A stretch of DNA of 49,981 bases. It comes from an uncultured Oscillospiraceae bacterium (lineage in GTDB: Bacteria; Bacillota; Clostridia; Oscillospirales; Acutalibacteraceae). Within the stretch, counting starts at the first letter, position 1, and every line of letters starts with the position of its first letter. Below, one piece after another: positions 15,953-23,830 of this stretch. A model generated the notes under the pieces. That model saw nothing but the letters and a program-made list of their open reading frames with translations. It did no database searches and was not told where the DNA came from. Location of the stretch: assembly GCA_900546785.1 (NCBI GenBank), contig URED01000012.1:1-49981 (forward strand). The letters are read 5' to 3'. The position numbers and the translations under genes are program-made.

Positions 15953-16788
15953 AGGCGGTTGCGGACGAGATACATAAAAGAGGAATAAAAGCTGGGCTTT
16001 GGCTTGCGCCGTTCGGCGCCGTAAAAAGCAGCCGCGTATTTAAAGAACACCCCGATTGGATCATTCGGGACGGCAAAGGTAAGCCATACGCAGTAGGCCC
16101 GAACTGGGGCACATTCTATGCGCTTGACATTTACAACGAAGGCGCGCGCGAATACATAAAGCAGGTGTTTGATACCGTGCTCGGAGAATGGGGATACGAT
16201 CTTGTTAAGCTTGATTTCCTGTATGCCGCTGCCGTACTGCCCCTGCACGGCAAGACACGCGGCGAGATCATGTGCGACGCCATGGATCTTCTGCGCGAAT
16301 GCTGCGGGGATAAGCTGATACTCGGCTGCGGCGTTCCGCTTATGCCCGCATTCGGCAAAGTGGATTACTGCCGCATCGGCGCAGACGTTACAAACAACTG
16401 GAAACCGCGAAAGTATACCACCCGCGAAGATGTTTCCACACCCCACGGCGTAAACAATTCCATTTTCCGCCGCCATCTGGACGGCAGAGCGTTCCTGAAC
16501 GACCCGGACGTTTTCTTCCTCAGAAACAACAATATGCACATGAGCCTGGAAAAACGCAAACTGCATGCAAAGATAAATTCGCTGTTTGGCTCTCTGCTGT
16601 TTGTTTCCGATAATGTAAGCGAATATAACGGCGAACAGATGCGCATTCTGAAAGACGTGTTTTACAGCGAAAAGGCGCAGATCCTCAGCGCCGAATATAC
16701 GGACAAAAAGCAAATAACCGTAACCTACCTGCAAAACGGAGAAAAAGAAACGCTTGTGTTCGACCCGGATAACGGAACCGTTTACTGA
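15949..16788 (+). CDS. Alpha-galactosidase (GH36-like), 3' part after frameshift
   Basis: This frame continues the same enzyme and carries the active site: the nucleophile Asp in VKLDFLY (residue 89 of this frame) and the acid/base Asp in CRIGADV (residue 146). A -1 shift on the heptamer A AAA AAT (15931-15937) joins both parts into 549 residues and gives the expected DEKKFPSGMKAVADEIHKRG junction. There is no good ribosome binding site before its ATG. It is therefore one gene, either broken, misread by one base in sequencing, or rescued by slippage. The GPH symporter starts 14 bp after its stop. Confidence 0.85.
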   Translation: MKAVADEIHKRGIKAGLWLAPFGAVKSSRVFKEHPDWIIRDGKGKPYAVGPNWGTFYALDIYNEGAREYIKQVFDTVLGEWGYDLVKLDFLYAAAVLPLHGKTRGEIMCDAMDLLRECCGDKLILGCGVPLMPAFGKVDYCRIGADVTNNWKPRKYTTREDVSTPHGVNNSIFRRHLDGRAFLNDPDVFFLRNNNMHMSLEKRKLHAKINSLFGSLLFVSDNVSEYNGEQMRILKDVFYSEKAQILSAEYTDKKQITVTYLQNGEKETLVFDPDNGTVY

Positions 16789-16802
16789 GGGGGAGAAGGA
16801 TT

Positions 16803-18272
16803 ATGGCAAAAAAATCCTCATTTTCCGATGCTGTTTCAACAGCCAAAAACGCAGTAAAAGACGTTAAAACGCATTGGAAATCCCCTGCCGAGGGCAAATA
16901 CATATCCTTTAGGGAGTTCACGGCGTACAGCGTGGGCGGCATAGGCGTCAACACGATAAATTCCATCTTCGGCTACGTTGCGTTGAACGCAAACTGCCTG
17001 CTGCTCGGCTCCGCATACGGCATAGACCCCGTGCACCTTGTGTGGATGAGCACGATCGTCAATATACTGAATCTTGCAAAATCCCCGTTTATCAGCATGC
17101 TTATAGACAACACCAACACAAAATTCGGCAAATTCAGACCGTATCTTATCATCACCGGCATACCCACGGCGGTGCTGATCTGCCTTATGGCATTTATACC
17201 CGAAAGCTTTAATTACACGCTGAAATGCGTGCTGCTGTGCCTGATCTACGCGCTTGCCATGCTGTTTCAGTCCACCTATTCCCTGGCGTATTCAAGCCTT
17301 GCCCAAGTGCTTACGCCAAACAGCTCTGAGCGCACTTCGCTGCTTTCGGTCAGCGCGTTCATATACAATCTGGGGCCAAGCATTGTAAATATGATACTGC
17401 CCATCATTGCCGAGCTGTTTGACGGCGGTATGCGCGGCTTTGCGGTCTACAGAGTTATGTTCCCTGTTTTTTCCGTTGCGGGAATACTGCTCAGCATCTG
17501 GACTTTTAAGGACACCAAAGAAAAGATCATCGTACCCAAAACATACGTTGCAAAAGTCAAATTCACAGACGGTATCAAAGAGATCAAAAACAATAAATAT
17601 TTCTGGCTGATCTATCTTTATCAGATCTTGGGCGTTATGAAAGGCGGCATCTCAAGCATACTTGCATGGTACTGCTCCTACGTTATTATGAGCGACAGCG
17701 TGCTCGGCATTATGAACAGCGTTATGGGTACCGCGTCCGTTCCGGGAATGCTGCTTGCGCCCCTGCTTGCCAAAAAATTCGGAAAACGCAACTGCCTTAT
17801 CGCGTTCAACGCTATGCGCGCCGTGTTTGCCGTTCTTATGCTCTTCACCTCAAACAGCCCGTTCCTGTTCCTTGCCTGCCTTTACATTGCAACGCTTGCA
17901 ACAGGCGGCGACGCAATTATTACCTCCGCCGCAACCGCCGATATATTTGATTACCAGCAATGGAAAACAGGCAAGCGTTTGGAGGGCTTCATCACGCAGT
18001 TCGGCGGCATGCTGGTTACGGCTGCCTCAATGGGCAGCGCGTTTATCCTGCCGTATTTCTACAGGCATTACGGGCTCGGCACGGATTATGACGTGCTGTT
18101 TGACGCCTCCGTCAGAACGCCGATATTCAACATCATCATTATAACAACTGTTGCTTCCTGCCTGCTGACGGTAATACCCATGCTGTTTTATGATATGACA
18201 GAAAAGAAGCAGCAGCAGATTATTGAAGATCTGAAGCAGCGCGCCGAAGAGGAAAATTTACAGAATGCTTAA
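16803..18272 (+). CDS. GPH-family sugar:cation symporter
   Basis: A 489-residue, 12-helix transporter of the glycoside-pentoside-hexuronide group (MelB-like, in the MFS superfamily). YSVGGIGVNTINSIFGY near the start, the cytoplasmic loop NTNTKFGKFRPYLI and the second-half TADIFDYQQWKTGKRLEGF are typical. It probably imports an alpha-galactoside with Na+ or H+ for the neighbouring glycosidases; the sugar is inferred from context. GGGAGAAGGA precedes the ATG. Its last eight bases overlap the next gene. Confidence 0.9.
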   Translation: MAKKSSFSDAVSTAKNAVKDVKTHWKSPAEGKYISFREFTAYSVGGIGVNTINSIFGYVALNANCLLLGSAYGIDPVHLVWMSTIVNILNLAKSPFISMLIDNTNTKFGKFRPYLIITGIPTAVLICLMAFIPESFNYTLKCVLLCLIYALAMLFQSTYSLAYSSLAQVLTPNSSERTSLLSVSAFIYNLGPSIVNMILPIIAELFDGGMRGFAVYRVMFPVFSVAGILLSIWTFKDTKEKIIVPKTYVAKVKFTDGIKEIKNNKYFWLIYLYQILGVMKGGISSILAWYCSYVIMSDSVLGIMNSVMGTASVPGMLLAPLLAKKFGKRNCLIAFNAMRAVFAVLMLFTSNSPFLFLACLYIATLATGGDAIITSAATADIFDYQQWKTGKRLEGFITQFGGMLVTAASMGSAFILPYFYRHYGLGTDYDVLFDASVRTPIFNIIIITTVASCLLTVIPMLFYDMTEKKQQQIIEDLKQRAEEENLQNA

Positions 18273-20283
18273 CGACGGGTTTATAAAAGCAGATCTTCGG
18301 CAAAACGCCTTTGCCGTCTGGGCAAAACCGCCCGCATGGCGGCTGAATGACGGAAGATATAAGACGCTATGTGAAAACAAGGCGGTCCTGTGGGAGATCG
18401 GCAGAGAGAACGGCGTATGCAGCGAACACATGGAAATGAGCGGCTTTCAGTCCAGCTCTATCGTATGCGCGGGCAAAGACGCACGCGGCGGATTGCTTTT
18501 GCGCAGGCATATAACCGTTCCCGCGCTCAGAAAAGTGCCGGACGATACACGCGGCAGCTTTGCCTTTAACATTACCGGCGGTGTATGCCGGATCTTTGTA
18601 GATGCAAAAGAGCAAAAAGAACATCCGCAAAAAATAATTATGCGCGGCAATCTCACCGTGATTTCCGACTGCCGGGCGTGCGAGATAACGCGGCAGTTTA
18701 TAAACTGCGCCGACGCACCGGCGCTTATCGAGCAAATAGATATAAAAATGAAGACGGCCGGAAAGCTGCGCATCAGCACGCCGTATATCAAAAAGACGCT
18801 GCCCGCAAGGAAATGCGCCGGCGGCAGCATCAGCTACGGAACCTGCGCCGTATACGAGGGCAGCGTTTCCTTCAACAGGGCATATGATTTTAAGGCGGAA
18901 AAGACGCTTCCCTGCGGCGGCAAAGCCTCGTTTTACATTGTATATTTCGCCGGCGGCGCGCATACTGTAATCGACATCGAGCAGCAAATACGGGAACGAA
19001 ACAGATTTATTGAAAACAGGTTCACCCGTACCGTGGTGAAAAGCGGAAACGAGTTTACGGACGCTGAATTTTCGCACTGCATGCTGCGCGCATGCGAGAG
19101 CATATTCAAAACAAAATCCGGTCTGTTTCACAGCCCGGGCGGCGGCAATTATTATGCCGCGCTTTGGACGAACGATCAGTGCGAATACGCAAACCCTTTA
19201 TTTGCGTTTATAAATTATCCGCCCGCAACGCAAAGCGCGCTCAACTGCTACCGGCTTTATGAACGCTACATGGATAAAAGCGATACGCCGTTTCAGGAAA
19301 AACGCGCGCTTGTAACAAGCATCGTTGCGCAGGGCGACGGCTATTGGAACGGTGCAGGCGACCGGGGAGACGGCGCCATGTACGCCTACGGGCTGTGCCG
19401 TTTTCTGCTGGCGCTTGGCGAAAAAAAGCTGTTTGAAGAATTTTTAGATAATATAAAATGGTGTATAGATTTCTGCCTTTCAAGGAAGAACGAAGCAGGC
19501 GTCATCAGCAGCGATTCGGACGAGCTTGAAAACCGCTTTGAATCCGGCAGCGCAAACCTGAATACAAGCTGCCTTACCTATGACGCGCTCTTGAACGGTG
19601 CGCTGATATGCGAGATCCTTGGTAAAAGCGAGCTGGCGCGGGCGTGGAAAAACGAAGCGGCTTTGCTTAAGGAGAATATAGAGAAATATTTCGGCGCAAA
19701 CGTGGAGGGCTTTGCTACATATGCGTATTACAAAGGCAACGCGCTGCTGCGCTCCTGGATATGCACACCCCTTACGGTAGAGATCTTTAACAGAAAAGAG
19801 GAAACTTTAAAAGCGCTCTTCAGCCCTGCGCTTTACAGAAACGGTATGCTGCGCAGCGTATCCAACAACGCGACCACATGGGACCGCAGCCTGCTTTTTG
19901 CGCTCAGAGGCGCTTTTCTTGCGGATGACGAAAAGGCGTTTGATAAACTGTGCGCTTACAGCCGGGACAGACTCATCGGCAACCATTCGCCGTATCCGTT
20001 TGAGGCTTACCCCGAAGGCAACCGCGCGCACCTCAGCGGTGAGAGCGCCCTGTTTTGCCGTGCGGTAACGGAAGGGCTTTTCGGCCTGCGCGTCACAGGA
20101 TACCGAAAACTCAGGATCGCGCCTAAGAAGAGTGGTATTTCCGTTTGCGGACTTTACCTTTTTGGCGAAACCTTTGCGATTTTCGCCGAGGACGATAAGC
20201 TGATCCTTAAGATCGGCAGTGATGAATACTGCCGCAGCGGGCACACGGCTGAATTTGATTTTGAAAAGAACGAATTTGTGTAG
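18265..20283 (+). CDS. Six-hairpin glycosidase-like protein
   Basis: A 672-residue cytoplasmic protein with no signal peptide. Residues about 1-260 look like a beta-sandwich domain; about 265-600 look like an (alpha/alpha)6 barrel, with acidic motifs ALWTNDQCEYANP near 298-310, QGDGYWNGAGDRGDG near 355-370 and AYPEGNRAHLSGES near 582-595. A small beta domain (GLFGLRVTGYRKLRIAP) ends it. This resembles GH15/GH63/GH78-type catalytic folds, but the family is not recognised. GAGGAAA precedes the ATG. It is translationally coupled to the GPH symporter, so it probably acts on the same imported oligosaccharide. Confidence 0.75.
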   Translation: MLNDGFIKADLRQNAFAVWAKPPAWRLNDGRYKTLCENKAVLWEIGRENGVCSEHMEMSGFQSSSIVCAGKDARGGLLLRRHITVPALRKVPDDTRGSFAFNITGGVCRIFVDAKEQKEHPQKIIMRGNLTVISDCRACEITRQFINCADAPALIEQIDIKMKTAGKLRISTPYIKKTLPARKCAGGSISYGTCAVYEGSVSFNRAYDFKAEKTLPCGGKASFYIVYFAGGAHTVIDIEQQIRERNRFIENRFTRTVVKSGNEFTDAEFSHCMLRACESIFKTKSGLFHSPGGGNYYAALWTNDQCEYANPLFAFINYPPATQSALNCYRLYERYMDKSDTPFQEKRALVTSIVAQGDGYWNGAGDRGDGAMYAYGLCRFLLALGEKKLFEEFLDNIKWCIDFCLSRKNEAGVISSDSDELENRFESGSANLNTSCLTYDALLNGALICEILGKSELARAWKNEAALLKENIEKYFGANVEGFATYAYYKGNALLRSWICTPLTVEIFNRKEETLKALFSPALYRNGMLRSVSNNATTWDRSLLFALRGAFLADDEKAFDKLCAYSRDRLIGNHSPYPFEAYPEGNRAHLSGESALFCRAVTEGLFGLRVTGYRKLRIAPKKSGISVCGLYLFGETFAIFAEDDKLILKIGSDEYCRSGHTAEFDFEKNEFV

Positions 20284-20309
20284 GCTCTACACGCATATCC
20301 TTATTGCTT

Positions 20310-20358
20310 AAAAAGCGCTGGATTTTGTGCATATTGCATAATTTTCAGCGCTTTTTAT
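20310..20358 (+). terminator. Terminator of the alpha-galactoside operon
   Basis: AAAAGCGCTG (from 20311) pairs with CAGCGCTTTT (from 20346) across a 25-base AT-rich loop, followed by T-rich sequence. Confidence 0.7.
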
Positions 20359-20398
20359 TGTGCATTATGTTTGAAGCATAGAAGTTTGTACAAAAAAC

Positions 20399-20426
20399 TT
20401 GATTTTTTTAAAACAGTGTATATAAT
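20399..20426 (+). promoter_or_regulatory. Promoter of the YczE-like gene
   Basis: TTGATT (20399-20404) and TATAAT (20421-20426) with a 16-base spacer, about 40 bases before the start codon. Confidence 0.65.
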
Positions 20427-20465
20427 GTATGCCAAGAGAGGAAAAAAGCGCGCGAGGTTTTGTTG

Positions 20466-21290
20466 ATGAGCCACTTAAAGAGCGAAGCATTCGGTTATAT
20501 CAAAGATATGTTTATCCAGCACAATATGGTTAAACGCACGGTGCTCTCGTTTATAAGCGTGTTGATCACAGGCTTTGCAATATCCCTTTTCTCCCTTTCC
20601 GGATTCGGGGTGGACCCCTTTACCTCGATGAATATGAACATATCCTCTGTTATCGGCATGAGCTACGGCACATATCAGCTGATCGTCAATATCGTGATAC
20701 TTGTTTTTGTGGTTATCGTTGCACACAGAGGTCTTGTGGGCGTAGGCACGGTATTCAATATGATACTCGTCGGCTACACCTGCGAATTTTTTGAAAAGCT
20801 TTTCTCTCCCCTTGAAAACAGCACCCTGCCCGTACGGCTTGTGCTGCTTGCGGCAGGAATCATCATGATGTGCTTTTCAAGCAGCCTGTTTTTCACGGCA
20901 AACGTTGGGGTAGGTCCTTATGACACCCTTGCGTTCATGATAACGCAGGCAACAAAGATTCCTATGAAATGGACCCGCGTTATGACGGACGTATGCGTTG
21001 TTCTGATAGGACTTGTTGCAAGCGGCGGGCTTACTGCACTTTTTCACGGAAGCTTTTCACAGATCAAAAATATCGGGATCGGCACGGTCATAACGGCATT
21101 TTGTATGGGCCCGCTCGTTAATTTCTTTAACAAGCATATAAGCGCCAAAATACTGAATGTGGATTACGAGGGCATGAGCCGCGATATCGCGTTTTTCCTT
21201 ATAAAGGGCGCGCTTATCAAAAATTCGCTCCGCCCGGTAACGGAGATCAAGGCTTCAAAGCCCGGCTCCGGTACGCGCCGTTTCCGTTAA
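20466..21290 (+). CDS. YczE/YyaS/YitT-like integral membrane protein
   Basis: A 274-residue protein with five or so membrane segments. The stretches LFSLSGFGVDPFTSMNMNIS, GMSYGTYQLIVNI and FFTANVGVGPYDTLAFMIT are the paired G-x-G-P motifs of the YczE-like family. The function is unknown; B. subtilis YczE affects surfactin production. A short basic C-terminal tail follows. ATG at 20466 is taken because GAGG lies eight bases upstream; two in-frame TTG codons precede it. It forms a single-gene unit with its own promoter and terminator. Confidence 0.85.
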   Translation: MSHLKSEAFGYIKDMFIQHNMVKRTVLSFISVLITGFAISLFSLSGFGVDPFTSMNMNISSVIGMSYGTYQLIVNIVILVFVVIVAHRGLVGVGTVFNMILVGYTCEFFEKLFSPLENSTLPVRLVLLAAGIIMMCFSSSLFFTANVGVGPYDTLAFMITQATKIPMKWTRVMTDVCVVLIGLVASGGLTALFHGSFSQIKNIGIGTVITAFCMGPLVNFFNKHISAKILNVDYEGMSRDIAFFLIKGALIKNSLRPVTEIKASKPGSGTRRFR

Positions 21291-21365
21291 TCATACGAGC
21301 GGTCACGCTCCCTATTTGCCTGCAAGCAAGCAATTGCTTCACATAAATTTTTACCCCTTAAAAGA

Positions 21366-21402
21366 AAAGAGCTGTCGGTTTATCCGGCGGCTCTTTTCCT
21401 TT
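21366..21402 (+). terminator. Terminator after the YczE-like gene
   Basis: AAAAGAGCTGTCGG pairs with CCGGCGGCTCTTTT (with one G-U) around TTTAT, followed by T-rich sequence. Confidence 0.8.
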
Positions 21403-21538
21403 TCCGAATTTTGTATCAATAATCAGAAACTGTTTATAATTTTGTTATAATTTTATCAATTATAGCAGGATTTCTAAACTTCCGAATCGTTTTTTGAAAG
21501 TTTATTACGGCGATTATGCTATATTTGAATCAACGGAC

Positions 21539-21576
21539 CGCATAAAATACGCATATTCAGGACGTATTTTATTGCG
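21539..21576. repeat. Inverted repeat upstream of the 49-residue peptide gene
   Basis: CGCATAAAATACG (21539-21551) pairs with CGTATTTTATTGCG (21563-21576) with one extra base. It lies about 55 bases before the peptide start, in an otherwise AT-rich gene-free stretch, and could be an operator or a leader hairpin. Confidence 0.5.
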
Positions 21577-21629
21577 CAGGCGTTTTTGTTTTCTTAATAT
21601 TATAAAATGCAGAAAGGAGTAAAAATGTT

Positions 21630-21779
21630 ATGAAAACAAAGAAGAAAACAAGGCTTATCAGCCTGTTCCTCGCCGTTGTTATGGCAGTTTCCGCTTTAAC
21701 GGCTTCCATCTCGGCGCAGGCATGGCACTGGTTTTCGTGCTCCTTCGTGCAAGAAAAAAAGTTACTGATTAATCATTGA
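21630..21779 (+). CDS. Small exported peptide (49 residues)
   Basis: ATG at 21630, ten bases after AGGAG, opens a 49-codon frame ending at TGA 21777-21779. It begins with a clear Sec signal: a basic MKTKKKTR, a hydrophobic LISLFLAVVMAVSALTASIS and an AQA cleavage site. The predicted mature part is only WHWFSCSFVQEKKLLINH. A terminator follows at 21813. A two-codon ATG TTA TGA overlaps the start, so translation could be coupled to it. It may be a secreted signal or antimicrobial peptide, or the remnant of a longer secreted protein; nothing in the sequence decides. Confidence 0.6.
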   Translation: MKTKKKTRLISLFLAVVMAVSALTASISAQAWHWFSCSFVQEKKLLINH

Positions 21780-21812
21780 TCGGTAATTCATCAAAATTAC
21801 TCCATAAGGGAA

Positions 21813-21837
21813 GCGCCTCCGCAAGGGGGCGTTTTTC
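21813..21837 (+). terminator. Terminator after the small peptide gene
   Basis: GCGCCTCC pairs with GGGGGCGT around GCAA, followed by TTTTCTT. It gives the peptide gene its own short transcript. Confidence 0.8.
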
Positions 21838-21884
21838 TTATGAAACGGCATTTCGCGACCTCTGCCGCCGTTGGATGCAGAGCA

Positions 21885-21913
21885 TTGATTTGCCCGTATA
21901 ATTGTGTTAGAAT
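21885..21913 (+). promoter_or_regulatory. Promoter of the PAP2 gene
   Basis: TTGATT (21885-21890) and TAGAAT (21908-21913) with a 17-base spacer, about 75 bases before the chosen start. Confidence 0.6.
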
Positions 21914-21989
21914 AAGCTCACAGGGCAGACGGCGTGCAATACGGATTCTGCCGCGCATCAAAACGCCGAACAGGAAAGGAGTTTTTGAA

Positions 21990-22832
21990 ATGCTGAAGGC
22001 TTACAGAAAAAACATTATCCTTTTTTACGTTCTTACGGCAGCAGCGCTGATTGCCGCCGTATTTGTTGATCTTAAACTTGATATTCTGCTCAATGCGCCG
22101 GAAAATGCCTTTGCCGTTTGGTTTTACAATACGGGGGAGATCCCCTGCCGGCTCATCTGCCCGCTTGCCGGGGCGGCGCTGTTTTACTGCTGCGATTCAA
22201 AATTTGCCCGCTTTGCCGGCATATGTATTTCGCTGGGCGGCGGCGCGTATTTCGGCTACTACTTTTCAGAGCACTTTTTTACAGAGGCAAATCAGCTTTT
22301 GTTCGGCATCGTTTACGGCGTGGGCTTTTCACTGGCGGTGCTTCTTGCCGGAAAACTGGTTAACATCCCCGAAAGTATAAAAAAGCCGCTTGCCGCGCTC
22401 GCTGTTGCGGGCATTGCCGTTATGGCGGCGCAGCTGCTCGCCGTTGAGGGCATGAAATACCTTTGGGGGCGCGTGCGTTTTCGTGACCTGCTTGCCGCAG
22501 GCAGTTATGAGGCATTTACGCCGTGGTATGTGATCAACGGCATAAACGGCAACAAATCCTTTCCGAGCGGGCATACCGCCGGCGCAGCCATGAGCTTTCT
22601 TGCCATGCTGCTGCCGTACATCAGCAAAACCGCCTATAAGCACAGGCAGCTTTGCTTTTATATACCTTTCGTTTACACCTGCACGGTTGGCGTTACGCGC
22701 CTGATCATGGGCGCGCATTACCTCTCAGACATTGCCATGGGCGGCGCGGTCGGCCTGCTCACCGTCATCATCGCCATAGCAGTGCTTGATAAAAAGATTT
22801 GTCCATCACGCTTAAAAGCTGAACAGCAATAA
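21990..22832 (+). CDS. PAP2-family membrane phosphatase
   Basis: A 280-residue protein with several membrane segments. The PAP2 motifs are visible: KYLWGRVRFRD (motif 1, with RF in place of the usual RP), SFPSGHTAG near 190-198 (motif 2) and TRLIMGAHYLSD near 234-246 (motif 3, with the catalytic His and Asp). Such enzymes dephosphorylate lipid phosphates such as undecaprenyl diphosphate or phosphatidate at the membrane surface; the substrate here is open. ATG at 21990 follows GGAAAGGAG. A longer frame from 21840 has no site and would overlap the promoter. Confidence 0.9.
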   Translation: MLKAYRKNIILFYVLTAAALIAAVFVDLKLDILLNAPENAFAVWFYNTGEIPCRLICPLAGAALFYCCDSKFARFAGICISLGGGAYFGYYFSEHFFTEANQLLFGIVYGVGFSLAVLLAGKLVNIPESIKKPLAALAVAGIAVMAAQLLAVEGMKYLWGRVRFRDLLAAGSYEAFTPWYVINGINGNKSFPSGHTAGAAMSFLAMLLPYISKTAYKHRQLCFYIPFVYTCTVGVTRLIMGAHYLSDIAMGGAVGLLTVIIAIAVLDKKICPSRLKAEQQ

Positions 22833-22837
22833 AAGAA

Positions 22838-22870
22838 CCGCTCTGTTATGTATTAACAGAGCGGCTTTTT
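22838..22870 (+). terminator. Terminator after the PAP2 gene
   Basis: CCGCTCTGTTA pairs with TAACAGAGCGG, followed by CTTTTTG. Confidence 0.88.
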
Positions 22871-22903
22871 GCACATACTCTCTGGGATTGGAGCCAGAAT
22901 GGT

Positions 22904-23260
22904 TTATTCGCTGTTTTTCTTTGCGGTATTGATAGATGCTACTAAAATTTTTTTAATTTCTAAACATTCGGATAGCAAAGATTGATACATTTTTTCATCA
23001 ATATATTTTGATAAATACAATAATTTGATCCATTACTCTGTTTTGGCTGTTTCTTTCAATGCAATATGTAGTTTAGAAATAAAATCAGCTTTGCTTTGAC
23101 CGTAATTAGCCTCATTTATGTTTGCACCTATACTTGTGCCGCTGCGAATAATCTGTTTTGAAATGATATGTTCTTTCTTTGTTTTAATTAAATAGCGATT
23201 CAGTTTTACGATTCTTGCAGCGAAATTTAAAGATTTGTCAATTAGCAAATTTTCTTCCAT
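22904..23260 (-). pseudogene. Four-helix bundle (S23-like) gene with an in-frame stop
   Basis: The frame from ATG 23260 (GAGGT eight bases upstream) reads as an S23/four-helix-bundle protein, with IIRSGTSIGANINEANYGQSK. A TAA at 23033-23035 cuts it at residue 75, right after KETAKTE. Translation continued in the same frame gives WIKLLYLSKYIDEKMYQS and runs to a TAA at 22904, for 118 codons in total, the usual family length. The family normally has Tyr at this spot, so one base change explains the stop. Such proteins occur in rRNA intervening sequences, but no rRNA is near. The AT-rich codons differ from those of its neighbours. Confidence 0.8.
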
Positions 23261-23314
23261 ATTAAATACCTCATAATAAGATAGCGTGATTATATTGGAA
23301 AATCAATTTATTAA

Positions 23315-23398
23315 TAATTCATTCTTCATTATTCAATATTAATTATAAAAATCCGATTCAATGAATAACGAGATATTGAATAATGAAAAATGAATAAT
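23315..23398. repeat. AT-rich inverted repeat
   Basis: Arms of about 24 bases (23315-23338, 23375-23398), each built of AATGAA/ATTCAT-type words around TTCATTATTCAATAT and ATATTGAATAATGAA, form a long hairpin with a 35-base loop. No gene lies in this stretch. The plan is like that of small non-autonomous elements, but no target duplication was found. Confidence 0.5.
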
Positions 23399-23405
23399 AG
23401 AAAGC

Positions 23406-23435
23406 AAAAATCCGTTCTGTGCAAGAACGGATTTT
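23406..23435. terminator. Bidirectional terminator next to the duplicated tRNA end
   Basis: AAAAATCCGTTCT pairs with AGAACGGATTTTT. On the minus strand it lies just after the duplicated tRNA-Ser 3' end, copying the arrangement of the intact tRNA and its terminator. Confidence 0.75.
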
Positions 23436-23437
23436 TG

Positions 23438-23461
23438 TTTTGGCGCAGATGAAGGGATTTG
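23438..23461 (-). repeat. Duplicated 3' end of tRNA-Ser (att-like)
   Basis: These 24 bases are identical to 23648-23671, which covers the 3' end and part of the T-arm of the tRNA-Ser. The two copies lie 210 bp apart in the same orientation. Direct repeats of a tRNA 3' end are typical attachment-site scars. The 185 bp between them hold no gene, only a GGGTTCAAATCCCT T-arm-like word (23592-23605) and short hairpins. Confidence 0.6.
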
Positions 23462-23613
23462 CCGTATGCTGCGGCTGCGCCTTGCATACTTATAACTCGG
23501 CGACCGAAATGCACGGCATTTCAGTACCCGCCTCGCTGCTTTTTGCTGAAAACAGCCCACCGGGCTGTTTTCGTTACGCAAAAACCCTCTCGGGTTCAAA
23601 TCCCTATTTGTAT

Positions 23614-23650
23614 AAAAAAACAGAAGGTGCAAAAGCACCTTCTGTTTTTT
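23614..23650 (-). terminator. Terminator of tRNA-Ser
   Basis: CAGAAGGTGC pairs with GCACCTTCTG around a four-base loop and has T-runs on both strands. It directly follows the tRNA CCA end on the minus strand. Confidence 0.85.
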
Positions 23651-23743
23651 TGGCGCAGATGAAGGGATTTGAACCCTTGAAACGGTGTTCGCCGTTTACA
23701 CGATTTCCAATCGTGCTCCTTCGGCCAGCTCGGACACATCTGC
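23651..23743 (-). tRNA. tRNA-Ser(GGA)
   Basis: The minus strand folds into a class II tRNA of 93 bases. The acceptor GCAGATG pairs with CATCTGC, then G and an encoded CCA. The anticodon stem CACGA/TCGTG holds the loop TTGGAAA with anticodon GGA. A long variable arm (ACGGCGAACACCGT) marks serine, and the T-arm is AGGGTTCAAATCCCT. purF ends 87 bp upstream on the same strand. Confidence 0.95.
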
Positions 23744-23830
23744 ATATCGGGCGGTTTATTGCCGCCCCTATAATTTACTATATTTTTGATGATTAGTCAA
23801 GAGCTGAATTAAAATTTTCACACAATATAA

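Noticed and set aside
23339..23638. A 99-residue minus-strand frame with a TNRDLNPRGF-type sequence
   Set aside because: This is the well-known false translation of tRNA-like and repeat DNA; it runs over the duplicated tRNA-Ser end and hairpins and has no ribosome binding site.
22904..23743. An active mobile element or diversity-generating retroelement around the S23-like gene
   Set aside because: No reverse transcriptase, integrase, transposase or variable repeat is present; only a broken four-helix-bundle gene and a tRNA-end duplication remain.
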